Below the pieces are notes generated by a model. It searched no databases. It saw only the letters and a program-made list of their open reading frames with translations, and was not told where the DNA came from. Positions 46,844-55,755 of a DNA stretch of 64,000 bases are shown here, piece by piece (positions within the stretch are counted from its first letter, which is position 1; each line of letters begins with the position of its first letter). The translations under genes were made by a program, and so were the position numbers. Where the stretch lies: NCBI GenBank assembly GCA_963703325.1, contig OY969805.1:1488001-1552000 (forward strand), in the 5' to 3' direction. This stretch comes from Aquilonibacter sp963703325 (lineage in GTDB: Bacteria; Vulcanimicrobiota; Vulcanimicrobiia; Vulcanimicrobiales; Vulcanimicrobiaceae).

Positions 46844-49633
46844 CGCGGAGGCGAGCATCGCGAGCGCTTCTTCTTGGCGCAGTTCAGCGCCCCGTTGGTA
46901 AAGCTGTTCGAGATCCGCGTCGGGAAGTGCCGCTTCAATAGCGCGCGATGCCGTTTCAAGCGCCAGCCGGTCGTCATCGTTGCGCGTCCACTCGAGCGCG
47001 CGGAGCTGTTCGCGCGCATAGCCGAATAGCAGCGCCGCTTCTTGCGGCAACTGCTCTGCGAGGAAGGGCGCCCAGTACGCGATCGCGAGCGCGCGTATGA
47101 AGGGAACGTTAGCCTGCAAAGCGAGCGCCACGGCCTCGCGCGCATGGTGCCTCGCGATATCGAGCCGGCCGGTAGCCAGGCCGTACCCCGAAATGTTTAC
47201 TTCGAGATATGGGCGCACGCTGCGATCGGCGTACTCGAGAGCTTGCGTCGCCAGGTCGATTGCCCGTTCCCCCGATTCGCGAGAAGCCCACCACTGCAAT
47301 ATGCGGCACATCTCGTCACGATCGTGTGCCGAGCGTGCGGCGTGTAAGGCTTCGTCGAATAGCGCACGCGCTCGGTCGATTTCCGACACTGGAAGCGAAA
47401 GCGCGCAGCGCCGCAGTACTCCAGCCAGCACGCGCGACTCGCCCAATGCGCGCGCTTCGCGGATTGCCTCTTCCGCGGGCGCGGCGGCCTCGTCATACCG
47501 GTGGGCTCTGGCAAAGAGCTGCGCCTCTTGTGAGAGGGCACGCACGAGACCGCGCGCGTCGGACGACGTGCGGTATTGAACCAATGCGCGTTGCGCGCAT
47601 GCGAGAGCCGCGTCAATGCGGCCGAGGTTTCCCTCTATCATTGAGGCGACGTACTCGATGCGACCGGCGGTCGCGGGCGAGACGGATACCGTGCGCGAGA
47701 CGTCGCACCAGTGCAGTCCCTCTCCGAGCAACTCCATGCGCAGGAAGATTGGTCCGCAGTCGGCGGCAAGCTGCGCTCCGGTGTTTCGCTCGCCGGGGCC
47801 TTCGAGCGTCCACGCCAGCGCTGCGCGAAAGTTATCTATTTCCGGCTCGAGCCGCTCGAGCCAACCGGGCTGGAGGCGTGAGTCGAACTCGAAGTACGCC
47901 TGCGCCGCGAGAGCGGCGAAATAACCCGCGTGCTGTTGCGACGCAATCGCCGTCGCCTGATGCTCGACGGCTTTCGTCGCAGCGAAGGCGCGGATCGTTT
48001 CCAAGAACCGGTAGCGTGTCGTCAGCGCCAGCGTCACGGTCAAGAGTGACTTATCGGCTAGCGACGTGAGCAAGTCTAGCACCGCAAACTCATCGCATGC
48101 ATCGCCGTCTCCGCAAATGGCCGACGCAGCCGCGAGCGAGAAGCTGCCGCGAAACGCCGCCAGCCGCTCGAAGAGCGATTGCTCTTTCGGCGTGAGAAGT
48201 TCATAGCTCCACTCGATTGTGGCGGCAAGGGTTTGCTGCCGCTCGACGGTGGTGTGCGAGCCGCTGGTGAGTAGACGAAACCGCTCGTCCAAACGCTCGA
48301 AAATCTCCGCGAGGCTCAACGCACGCGCGCGGGCTGCCGCGAGCTCGATTGCGAGGGGAATGCCGTCGAGCCGTTCGCAGATATCCTGAATCACGGCGCT
48401 CTGTTGGCTGGCATCGAACTCCGGCGACACAGCCGCTGCACGCGCTGCAAAAAGTTCGGCGGCAGCACTTGGCGGCAGTGGGCCAAGGCGATACACCTGC
48501 TCGCCTTCGGCGTGGAGCAGCTCGCGGCTCGTCGCCAAAATGGAGATGCGCGGACATGCGGCGAGAACGCGCGCGACGAGCGATGCCACGTCGGCAACCA
48601 TGTGCTCGCAATTGTCGATGATCAGCAGCAACTCACGCGGCCGAAGGTAGTCCAACAGGCGCGCTGTCTCGGCTTCACCCTCGGCGGGGCCTGCATCGAG
48701 CGTGGCTAGAAGCGTCGCGACGAGCAATGATCCGCTGCGAACTGGCGCGAGGTCGATGAACCAGGCGCCGTGCTCGTATCGCTCGAGACCATTCACAGCG
48801 CACGTGAGCGCGATGCGCGTTTTCCCGACGCCGCCGGACCCGGTGACCGTTACCAGATGCGATTGCGCCATTGCCGCGCTAATCTCGGCTTGTTCGCGTT
48901 CGCGACCGATCAACGAAGCGAGGTTGGCGGGAAGATTATTGGGAGCGCGCGCGGTTTGCGGGCGAAGTCGTGGGTCGAGCTTTACGAGCGCGCCGGCCAG
49001 ATCTTCGGCGAGCCCGGAGAGCATCTGCGCTTCCTCTTTGTCGTAGTCGCTACGATCGGCATCGACGGAAAGAAAGCCCACCAGCTCACCGGCGGCCGTC
49101 ATCGGAAACGCGTGCGTTCCCAATGCCAGCGACTTGAGCTGCGCGGGCTTCGCCGACGCTCCGCTCGAGCGCATGCGGACGAGGAGCGGATCGCTTAGCG
49201 CCAGGTCGGCTGCGGGGACGTCATACGACGATGCCGCGGCATGAAAGGTATCGCGTCGCAGATAGACGGCGCTTGCGCGGGCTTCCAGATGATGATCGAC
49301 CGCCTCGATAACGCGTCGCAGAAGCTGGTTCGAATCACTAAACGATGAGAGTTCTCGGCGAAACTTTGCCAACGCCGCGAGCGCGTGGTGCTTTCGCTTG
49401 TGGAACGCGGCGTCGAGTGCCGCTTCAACGCGCTGGTGAATGGGACGAAAGACCAGCGTACCGACCAGCACGATGCAGATTTCGATCGCGGTGCTGGCCG
49501 CTCTCGATCGATCCGAGACGAGCCGCTCCGTCGCCCATTCTGCGAGCGCGAGGAGCAACACAATCCCCGTGGTAACGGCCGTGTACGCATACAGGTGTGC
49601 GCGACGGCGAAGTCCCGGGCCGGCTCTGAGCAC
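46772..49633 (-). CDS. Membrane-anchored GAF-STAND ATPase with TPR-like repeats
   Basis: Order: two membrane helices (residues about 12-65), a linker RPIHQRVEAALDAAFHKRKH, and a GAF-like region to about 215. A STAND/NB-ARC ATPase follows with Walker A VTGSGGVGKTRIA, Walker B LLLIIDNCEHM, sensor ILATSREL and the GxP motif IPLAIELAAARA. A winged helix (EWSYELLTPKEQSLFERLAAF) and about 350 residues of helical TPR-like repeats end the protein. STAND ATPases switch by nucleotide-dependent oligomerisation. There is no LuxR or SARP DNA-binding domain. The GTG start begins abruptly near the first helix, so the N-terminus may be incomplete. Confidence 0.8.
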   Translation of the reverse strand: MLRAGPGLRRRAHLYAYTAVTTGIVLLLALAEWATERLVSDRSRAASTAIEICIVLVGTLVFRPIHQRVEAALDAAFHKRKHHALAALAKFRRELSSFSDSNQLLRRVIEAVDHHLEARASAVYLRRDTFHAAASSYDVPAADLALSDPLLVRMRSSGASAKPAQLKSLALGTHAFPMTAAGELVGFLSVDADRSDYDKEEAQMLSGLAEDLAGALVKLDPRLRPQTARAPNNLPANLASLIGREREQAEISAAMAQSHLVTVTGSGGVGKTRIALTCAVNGLERYEHGAWFIDLAPVRSGSLLVATLLATLDAGPAEGEAETARLLDYLRPRELLLIIDNCEHMVADVASLVARVLAACPRISILATSRELLHAEGEQVYRLGPLPPSAAAELFAARAAAVSPEFDASQQSAVIQDICERLDGIPLAIELAAARARALSLAEIFERLDERFRLLTSGSHTTVERQQTLAATIEWSYELLTPKEQSLFERLAAFRGSFSLAAASAICGDGDACDEFAVLDLLTSLADKSLLTVTLALTTRYRFLETIRAFAATKAVEHQATAIASQQHAGYFAALAAQAYFEFDSRLQPGWLERLEPEIDNFRAALAWTLEGPGERNTGAQLAADCGPIFLRMELLGEGLHWCDVSRTVSVSPATAGRIEYVASMIEGNLGRIDAALACAQRALVQYRTSSDARGLVRALSQEAQLFARAHRYDEAAAPAEEAIREARALGESRVLAGVLRRCALSLPVSEIDRARALFDEALHAARSAHDRDEMCRILQWWASRESGERAIDLATQALEYADRSVRPYLEVNISGYGLATGRLDIARHHAREAVALALQANVPFIRALAIAYWAPFLAEQLPQEAALLFGYAREQLRALEWTRNDDDRLALETASRAIEAALPDADLEQLYQRGAELRQEEALAMLASALAGDDAGAVAVPDTGDGVGTLLR

Positions 49634-49643
49634 ACGTCGAGCC

Positions 49644-49901
49644 TTAGGCGCGCTGCGCAGCGTTCCTGTAGGCCGAGCACAAATCGAGTGTTGCCGGAAA
49701 TGCGACGTGATCGTAGGCGAACGTCATCGTGACGCGCTTTACGCCGATACCCACGGCACGGCCCACAAATTCCATCGTTCCACTGCGAACCAGCGACTGG
49801 CCGTCCACGTCGGCAATGTTCAGCTCGGTCGTGAACGTGTACCCCACTGCGACGACGCTCTGATCGCCGTTCGCTTCCGACACGTGTTGCGCGGCCTCCA
49901 T
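49644..49901 (-). CDS. Small hypothetical protein upstream of the STAND ATPase
   Basis: An 85-residue frame (VVAVGYTFTTELNIADVDG, then TMEFVGRAVGIGVKRVTMTF and AYDHVAFPATLDL) with normal composition. It ends 11 bp before the ATPase start, while the competing frame is Arg-rich. No family is recognised and no clear Shine-Dalgarno precedes the ATG at 49901. It may be co-transcribed with the ATPase. Confidence 0.4.
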   Translation of the reverse strand: MEAAQHVSEANGDQSVVAVGYTFTTELNIADVDGQSLVRSGTMEFVGRAVGIGVKRVTMTFAYDHVAFPATLDLCSAYRNAAQRA

Positions 49902-49929
49902 TTCTTCGCGTCAAAAGGCTGCGAAGCGT

Positions 49930-52092
49930 CTACTGCCCCTTTTGTGCGCCGACGTAGAGGATCCACTTGACGAACAGAGCCGGTTCGGTGGTAAGGTTGT
50001 TAGCATTGCCGTAAACGAAATAGAATTCATTGTGGCCGTGCAGGTAATGTAGCGCGAGTGAGACGTTACCGGCGTTGATATAGCACCCGGGCTGGTACGG
50101 ATTTCCGGTCGCGATATTGCAGGTGGACGCCGGCGTATAGATGTTTTCGTATGCCGGCGTTTCGAATGCGTCGGGGAGATTCGGGCCAATGATGCGGCGC
50201 ACGCCGACGTCGAATTGCCAGGCTCTGTTCGGCTGCCAGTCGAGCGAGGCGCGTTCCAGCCATTGATCGGTCGAAACTTCGCCGGGATACGCGGTCAGGT
50301 ATTTGTCCTGATCGGTCTCGAGCGCGAGGTGGATACGGCGGGTGACGGGTAGCGTCGCGAGATACGTCCACGCGTCGAGTTCGCCGTGGTAGTACGGGCC
50401 ACCGGTGTATTGCACGTATGACGGCGTGTTCGTGGTTTCGCGGTACCCGACGTTGAAGCCGTTGCCATTAAAGGGTAGAAACGCGTTCTCGACGGTGCGG
50501 ATGCCTTGCGAACTGAGATAGAGTTTCACCGTGAGCAGGTCTTTGAGGTCGAGCCTGACTTGCGGTACCTCGTCGGTTTGTGAGAGCAGGCCGAGCTGGT
50601 CGTTGTACCGCGCATAGTAATTCATGAGGTAGAGGTCGTGAAGCCAGAACGACGGTGTGAAGTTGAAGGTGTGCTGCAGGAGGCTTTGATACCCGAGGAT
50701 GTCGTTCTGCGCGACGTAGCCGTCGAGTGGATCGAATTGCGCGCCGATGCGCTGCACGCCGACGACATAGCTGCTCGTTGCCGTTGAATAGAGCAAACCA
50801 TACTCCCGATCTTGCGCCTGCGCACCGTCGGTGACCAGCGATCCCGATTCGAAGACGTTGTTGCTGTAGACGCCGAAGTGCGTGTGTTGGTTGATATACC
50901 CGAGACCGAGCGAGGACGTGTCGTCATTGAGTCCATAGGCGTCGACCGCGACACGCTGGGTATCGATGCCGTAGATTTGCTTTGGATCTTCGTAGGCGTA
51001 GTTCGTGGTCTCGGCTTGGTCGGTGCGGTCCAGACCGAGCGCGTCGAACGCGGCGAACGTCACCCGCCCCTGGGTGCCTTCGACACCATAGCCTTGTGAA
51101 AATGTCGGAATGGCCGGCGTGTACAGCGTGAGAGGACATGCGACACAGATGAAGTTTTGGTAGAAGTTGCTCGCTAGCTGGGTAAAGAATGGCCGCACTT
51201 CAACATATTGGCGGGCGAACGCGGTCGGCGCGATCGTCTGCTGGTCGGATTCCACATTCGAGTAGTCGGGGTGCAGCGTGCCGACGAACGACGCGGTCGG
51301 CGTCAACGGCAGCGAAAAATCGGCGCCGACACGTGAGGTGCTGCCCCCATTCTCTGCTGACGTCGACTCGGAGAGCGCGTATGGTTGGAAGCGTGCCGGG
51401 TTGCGCGCGCTCGCCGATTTCGATCCAGCCGGCGCGACGCCGACGCCGTTGACCCTGCCGATAAACGTTGGATCCGACGCCGAGGTCGCGATCGGCGAGT
51501 AAGCCCACACGTCGAGCGAATTCGTGGCTTGGGAGAAGCGCACGAATTGCATGCGCCAGTCGTGCGAGCCGCCCGAGCGAATGATACTCAGCGGGATGCG
51601 CATCGTGACCTCGTAGCCGTTGGGGGTCGCGTGGGCGATGGCGGTCCATTCCGGTGAGTACGCGCTGTTCTCGCTCGAGGTTTGATAGCGCGTGCCGATC
51701 GAATTGGCGAAAAACGCGTACGAAAGACCCTCGCTCCCTTGCGGATCGAGATAGACGCCGACATAATCATCGCTTAGGACGGAGCTGCCGTTAGTGTGCT
51801 GGTTGACGATGACGGCCTTCTGCGTGACGTCGAACGCGACGTAAAGCGCGGTCCCATCCTGCGTTACGCGTACCGTCGTTGGCGAGGTCGCCGGTCGGCG
51901 ATACGTGAAATCGTAAGTCAGATGGACCGTTGCTGCGACGTCCCACGACGTATTCACGGTGCCATCCATCGCCGGCGCGGGCGCGGCCGGCAGCGTGAGG
52001 GCGGGTGGCTCGTCGCCCGCGTCCGCCGGTAGAGCAGTCGCACACAAGAGCAGTGCGGCAACACGAAGCACGGCTCGTGCAAAGACGGTCAT
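49930..52092 (-). CDS. DUF5916-type outer-membrane protein with an N-terminal CBM9-like domain
   Basis: A signal peptide (VLRVAALLLCATALPADAG) is followed by a carbohydrate-binding-module-9-like domain (residues about 30-200: LTLPAAPAPAMDGTVNTSWD, TALYVAFDVTQ, DDYVGVYLDPQGSEGLSYAF, VTMRIPLSIIR). A long strand-rich part with alternating aromatic residues follows, as in an outer-membrane beta-barrel (SLGLGYINQHTHFGVYSN, FNVGYRETTN, WQFDVGVRRIIG). It ends LFVKWILYVGAQKGQ. This architecture supports a diderm host. The ligand is unknown. Length is 720 residues. Confidence 0.8.
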   Translation of the reverse strand: MTVFARAVLRVAALLLCATALPADAGDEPPALTLPAAPAPAMDGTVNTSWDVAATVHLTYDFTYRRPATSPTTVRVTQDGTALYVAFDVTQKAVIVNQHTNGSSVLSDDYVGVYLDPQGSEGLSYAFFANSIGTRYQTSSENSAYSPEWTAIAHATPNGYEVTMRIPLSIIRSGGSHDWRMQFVRFSQATNSLDVWAYSPIATSASDPTFIGRVNGVGVAPAGSKSASARNPARFQPYALSESTSAENGGSTSRVGADFSLPLTPTASFVGTLHPDYSNVESDQQTIAPTAFARQYVEVRPFFTQLASNFYQNFICVACPLTLYTPAIPTFSQGYGVEGTQGRVTFAAFDALGLDRTDQAETTNYAYEDPKQIYGIDTQRVAVDAYGLNDDTSSLGLGYINQHTHFGVYSNNVFESGSLVTDGAQAQDREYGLLYSTATSSYVVGVQRIGAQFDPLDGYVAQNDILGYQSLLQHTFNFTPSFWLHDLYLMNYYARYNDQLGLLSQTDEVPQVRLDLKDLLTVKLYLSSQGIRTVENAFLPFNGNGFNVGYRETTNTPSYVQYTGGPYYHGELDAWTYLATLPVTRRIHLALETDQDKYLTAYPGEVSTDQWLERASLDWQPNRAWQFDVGVRRIIGPNLPDAFETPAYENIYTPASTCNIATGNPYQPGCYINAGNVSLALHYLHGHNEFYFVYGNANNLTTEPALFVKWILYVGAQKGQ

Positions 52093-52138
52093 GAAGGCTC
52101 CTACGATGGTGCTTAGTTTATGACGTCGGCGCGCTGTC

Positions 52139-52726
52139 TTAGCGCACGGTATCTATCCTGCGTCTGATGGCCCGATAAAGGGCGGCCCCGATACACATCG
52201 CGGGGATGAATCCGGAAAGCTCAATCCAAGCACAAATGGGTGCTTGAGAACCCGGGTGGCCTGCGAGCGCCGGAATAACGAAGCACAGCACCAGAAAGAG
52301 CGCTGCAAAGAACGCAACGCGCGGACCATCGACCCGAACGAGTTGTGCAAGGATCGCGCCAAAAATACCTGCATCAGCGTAGCCAATGCAAACCCAGATC
52401 CAACCTGGGCCCGCATTCGCGTTGCCGAATATCGTTTGGGCTGCGAGCTCGATCGCCATGAGAACAGCCGCCATCGCGAGTAGTACGGCGAACGCAATGA
52501 GTGCGACGCCGATGCGGCGCACGGGCGATTTGTTCGATCGGGAGTACGAGAGCAGCGACGGTATTGAAAACACCGTTTGCGCCCAATACCAGCGATTTGC
52601 AGCCTTCACCCCGCGCAAAGACACGATGCGAAGGTATTCCTCGTGCAGATCGCCCGCAACTATCTCGTAGTCACCTTCAGGCGCGGCGGCTGCGACAAGC
52701 GCTTGCGCGAGGGCAGGCGGCCTCAC
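52139..52726 (-). CDS. Membrane protein with an ABC 'permease prefix' domain
   Basis: Residues 1-60 match the permease prefix found at the N-terminus of MacB/FtsX-like permeases: GDYEIVAGDLHEEYLRI, then KAANRWYWAQTVFSIPSLL. The rest has four hydrophobic helices (VALIAFAVLLAMAAVLMAIE and three more). Instead of a full FtsX permease the prefix is joined to this short membrane part. It overlaps the PadR gene by 4 bp (ATGA), a pairing common for such proteins, and is likely controlled by it. Confidence 0.7.
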   Translation of the reverse strand: MRPPALAQALVAAAAPEGDYEIVAGDLHEEYLRIVSLRGVKAANRWYWAQTVFSIPSLLSYSRSNKSPVRRIGVALIAFAVLLAMAAVLMAIELAAQTIFGNANAGPGWIWVCIGYADAGIFGAILAQLVRVDGPRVAFFAALFLVLCFVIPALAGHPGSQAPICAWIELSGFIPAMCIGAALYRAIRRRIDTVR

Positions 52727-53055
52727 GCGGTCGCGTCTCGTAACGACACACCGGAGTGAAGTCGTTCCAGCGTGTGTCGGGCATTTTTGAGCGCCGAAAC
52801 GCCGTCAGCCTCGACCTTGAAGTGACGTTTTGCTTTGCCGCCGCGCTCAGCGGTGGGCTCGCCGATCCAAGACGAGATCAATCGCTTCCGCTCGAGACGC
52901 TCGAGTGTCGCGTGGACCGCGCCGATCGCGGGAGAACGACCCGTTACGTGCTCGATTTCGGCGCGAATCATCGCCCCATGCGCCCCATCGCCCAGACGGA
53001 GGACAGTCAGCAGAACGATATGCTCGAACTCGCCGAGATACTCACCCTTCGCCAT
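52723..53055 (-). CDS. PadR-family transcriptional repressor
   Basis: A 110-residue PadR winged helix: GEFEHIVLLTVLRLGDGAHG, VTGRSPAIGAVHATLERLERKRLI with the recognition helix, SSWIGEPTAERGGKAKRHFKV for the wing, and a C-terminal dimer helix. It is coupled to the permease-prefix gene downstream. A perfect 7-bp inverted repeat sits three bases before the ATG, which predicts autoregulation by blocking the promoter or ribosome access. Confidence 0.9.
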   Translation of the reverse strand: MAKGEYLGEFEHIVLLTVLRLGDGAHGAMIRAEIEHVTGRSPAIGAVHATLERLERKRLISSWIGEPTAERGGKAKRHFKVEADGVSALKNARHTLERLHSGVSLRDATA

Positions 53056-53057
53056 AA

Positions 53058-53074
53058 TATCTACATAGTAGATA
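53058..53074. promoter_or_regulatory. PadR operator
   Basis: TATCTAC (53058-53064), spacer ATA, GTAGATA (53068-53074): a perfect 7-bp inverted repeat in an AT-rich block directly upstream of the padR-like start. No separate Shine-Dalgarno is visible between operator and ATG, so the message may be leaderless. Confidence 0.7.
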
Positions 53075-53112
53075 ATATCAGGCCTTGTGTCAAGCCGTCC
53101 AGCGAGCGATGC

Positions 53113-53580
53113 TTAAAAGCAGTTCGAGCCCTGCGGATACGGGCCGAGGTCAAGGCCGATCGTGAAGCGCCCGTTGTTGTCGTTGATCGTCGCTTTGCGC
53201 GGACTCAGCTCCCACTGGCCATTCATCTTGACTCGAGGCACATCTTCATTGCTGCGGACATCGCCAACGTTTGGTGAGCCCTTACATGGGACGTTCTTGT
53301 AATTCATTATTTCCGCTCGGGCCCCAATCTGCGGGCCGAGGTCGATATAGTTAAATGCGATCCATGAGGACCACGAACCATTCGGAACCACCTCGTGGGC
53401 GCGTTCGATTTTCCAACCGGCCTGCATCGTGTACGAATAGTAGAGTGTCGCCCAGACGCAGTACTTCGTGTTGTTTTGGAACGTTACGAACGTGCCTCCG
53501 CGGCAGCCCGCGAGCGCGGGGTTCGTCGTTAAGAACGCGAGGAATAGCGATGCGGCCAGTACGAAAATGCGGCGGATCAT
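53113..53580 (-). CDS. Small exported protein, family 3 (NNTKYC), intact copy
   Basis: 155 residues from the ATG at 53580, with GGAGG four bases upstream. The signal peptide is IFVLAASLFLAFLTTNPALA. The mature part has GTFVTFQNNTKYCVWATLYY, which matches the broken gene at 42446-42870, then SWSSWIAFNYIDLGPQIGARA, VPCKGSPNVGDV and a C-terminal SNCF. Four cysteines suggest two disulfides. No known family is recognised. Confidence 0.7.
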   Translation of the reverse strand: MIRRIFVLAASLFLAFLTTNPALAGCRGGTFVTFQNNTKYCVWATLYYSYTMQAGWKIERAHEVVPNGSWSSWIAFNYIDLGPQIGARAEIMNYKNVPCKGSPNVGDVRSNEDVPRVKMNGQWELSPRKATINDNNGRFTIGLDLGPYPQGSNCF

Positions 53581-53619
53581 AGTACCTCCAAAAGGCGACC
53601 TTCGGCGGCCAATCGGAGC

Positions 53620-54267
53620 TTACTTCTTATGGCGCTGCGCCGTGTTCCCCACGACAAGTGTCTTTGCGGCCAGGCCGGACGGGGTTCGCACCGCGAGCAC
53701 GAGCACGTGTGTACCCGGAACCAGCGCGGCGCGCGATCCCGGCCCGATGTACGTTACCGGCACGTTTGCCGGGATCTCGATCGTTTTGGTGCCGCTGGGG
53801 AAAACCATCGTAATCGTTTTTCGACCACTATGTGAGCCGACGGTTCTCACCGTGGAGTTGGCCATCATATGAGACGCCTGAGCGACGGTTCGCACGGTCG
53901 AATTGGCCATCATGTGCGAGCCGTTGCTATCCATCTTAGTGAAGCCTTCGCCGGTGCCGCGCAGCGAGGGAGCAAAAATGTGCACCTCGGTCGACACGAA
54001 TGTCCCGTCGGGTTGGGGCACGACGGTCGTTCCGACGAATGAGCCCTGCGTCACTTTATCGAGCGATGAATTGGAGCGGCTTAATACGCGGGTGCTACGC
54101 GCCAGCGAAAGGGTGTCGTCTCCGGACGAGGTCTCGATGACGATCGAGGTTGCGGTCGCGGAGACGATCGTGCCTTCGAGACGCATCGACTTCCCCATGG
54201 ATTGCGCCGGGGCGGCAATCGGAAATAGCGACGCCAGCAGCGCCGCAGTGATCAATAAGTTACGCAT
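53620..54267 (-). CDS. Exported DUF5666-like protein with a tandem duplication
   Basis: From the ATG at 54267: a signal peptide (LLITAALLASLFPIAAPAQS), then RLEGTIVSATATSIVIETSS and VTQGSFVGTTVVPQPDGTFV. These are like the small OB/beta domains of DUF5666 that recur in exported proteins. In the middle the unit SHMMANSTVRTV occurs twice, 15 residues apart. The second half (VFPSGTKTIEIPANVPVTYI) looks like another small beta domain. An in-frame ATG 24 bases upstream is less likely because it delays the signal peptide. Confidence 0.65.
   Translation of the reverse strand: MRNLLITAALLASLFPIAAPAQSMGKSMRLEGTIVSATATSIVIETSSGDDTLSLARSTRVLSRSNSSLDKVTQGSFVGTTVVPQPDGTFVSTEVHIFAPSLRGTGEGFTKMDSNGSHMMANSTVRTVAQASHMMANSTVRTVGSHSGRKTITMVFPSGTKTIEIPANVPVTYIGPGSRAALVPGTHVLVLAVRTPSGLAAKTLVVGNTAQRHKK
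53838..53927. repeat. Two-copy 45-bp tandem repeat within the DUF5666-like gene
   Basis: Units 53838-53882 and 53883-53927 both start CGACGGTTC and contain TTGGCCATCAT. They encode the same SHMMANSTVRTV peptide with several synonymous differences, so the duplication is not very recent. Confidence 0.75.
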
Positions 54268-54350
54268 CGGCCCATTGAACGCAACCTTCATGAAGAAACT
54301 CTGAAGAGGAGGGCGAGCATTTGCTTGACCCGTAAAGGTAAGCTAAATAG

Positions 54351-54773
54351 ATGAAGAGTGCTACCCCCAAAAGCCTTTCGTGGCGCGAGATCCTCGACGC
54401 GCTGCGCGTCTGTACCGCGGATACGGTGTTCATCGGCGACGGCCGCGAACTCGCACCGGCCGGTACCGTAGCGAATCGACCGTCGGCGAAGGGCACGGAG
54501 CTCTGCCTCTTTCCGAGCGACACGCCCGCATCGCGGCAGGCCTTGATCGATCAGCTCGCGAGCTTATCCTCGTCGAGTGGACGGCGCTTCATGGCGTCGG
54601 CGCGCGCGAAGATCGGCGATTCGGCGCTTCTCGTCGCGTCGGTTGCGGATGAAGACGCCGGCGGCAGTCTCGCGACCGTCGTGCGAACGCGGCGCCCGAA
54701 ACTGAGATTCAATCAAAGTCAGCAGACCGGCAGCACCACGACGCTGCGCAGCAAACGCATTAAAACCGGATGA
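54351..54773 (+). CDS. Hypothetical protein upstream of a cysteine-synthase-like gene
   Basis: 140 residues, no signal peptide. It shows two possible alpha/beta parts (SWREILDALRVCTADTVFIG and LCLFPSDTPASRQALIDQLA) and a basic C-terminal tail (TLRSKRIKTG). No family is recognised. It ends 4 bp before the next start, so it is probably in one operon with that gene. Confidence 0.6.
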   Translation: MKSATPKSLSWREILDALRVCTADTVFIGDGRELAPAGTVANRPSAKGTELCLFPSDTPASRQALIDQLASLSSSSGRRFMASARAKIGDSALLVASVADEDAGGSLATVVRTRRPKLRFNQSQQTGSTTTLRSKRIKTG

Positions 54774-54777
54774 CCGC

Positions 54778-55740
54778 GTGAGCTTCTCGGACACCGTCGG
54801 CGCGACGCCCGTGATCGAGCTGCGAGCGCTGTCGCGCGAGCTGGGGCGGCGCATTCTGGGCAAAGCGGAATTCCTCAACCCGGGCGGATCGGTCAAGGAT
54901 CGCGCCGCGCGGGGGATGGTCGACGACGCGGAAACGCGCGGCGCGCTCAAACCCGGTGGCACGATCGTCGAGGGCACGGCCGGAAACACCGGCATCGCAC
55001 TCGCACTTGTGGCCGACGAACGCGGATACGCCTGCGTCATTTGCATTCCGGACGATCAATCGCCGGAGAAGATCGATCTGCTGCGCGTCTGCGGCGCCGA
55101 CGTGCGCGTTATCCCCGCCGTGCCGTTTACCAATCCGGAAAATTACTATCACGTTGCGCGCCGAATCGCGGAAGCGACGCCCGGTGCGTTCTGGGCCAAT
55201 CAATTTGAGAACACGGCAAATCGCCGGGCGCACGAATTAACGACCGGTCCCGAAATTTGGGAACAGACGGGCGGACGTATCGATGCGTTCGTCGCTGCAG
55301 CGGGGACCGGCGGTACGGTTGCCGGCACCTCGATGGCGCTCAAGGCGCGCAACGAGAAGATCCTTACCGTGCTCTGCGATCCGATGGGCTCCGCGCTCTA
55401 CAACTACGTCAACAACGGCAAGCTGGAACCCGAAGGCGACTCCGACCTCGAAGGGATTGGCATCAAGCGCTTAACGGCTAATTTCGAAGGCGCGCCGATC
55501 AACCGCGCGATTCGCGCGACCGATGCGCAGGCAATCGAGATGGCGCATTGGCTGCTCGACCACGAAGGGATCTTCGTCGGCGGATCGTCGGGTCTCAACG
55601 TCTTCGGCGCGGTGCAGATAGCCAAGGAGCTTCCCGAAGGTTCAACCGTCGTAACGATTCTCTGCGACGGCGGTCAACGCTACCTCTCGCGCATTTTCAA
55701 CCAAGCGTGGCTGCGCGAACAAGGGTTCACCAAGACCTAA
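54778..55740 (+). CDS. cysK: Cysteine synthase-like PLP enzyme
   Basis: A beta-family PLP enzyme making cysteine from O-acetylserine (or a close relative such as O-phosphoserine) and sulfide. The PLP lysine lies in NPGGSVKDRAARGM, the substrate loop is EGTAGNTGIALALVA, the phosphate loop AAGTGGTVAGTSMAL and the end GGSSGLNVFGAVQIA. At 320 residues it has normal length. The GTG start at 54778 is close behind the hypothetical gene. The exact amino-acid donor cannot be told from the sequence. Confidence 0.88.
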   Translation: MSFSDTVGATPVIELRALSRELGRRILGKAEFLNPGGSVKDRAARGMVDDAETRGALKPGGTIVEGTAGNTGIALALVADERGYACVICIPDDQSPEKIDLLRVCGADVRVIPAVPFTNPENYYHVARRIAEATPGAFWANQFENTANRRAHELTTGPEIWEQTGGRIDAFVAAAGTGGTVAGTSMALKARNEKILTVLCDPMGSALYNYVNNGKLEPEGDSDLEGIGIKRLTANFEGAPINRAIRATDAQAIEMAHWLLDHEGIFVGGSSGLNVFGAVQIAKELPEGSTVVTILCDGGQRYLSRIFNQAWLREQGFTKT

Positions 55741-55755
55741 GGCGACCTAGTGCGC

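Noticed and set aside
49195..49914. 239-codon minus-strand frame overlapping the ATPase N-terminus
   Set aside because: Arg- and Cys-rich composition typical of an off-frame reading of the ATPase gene.
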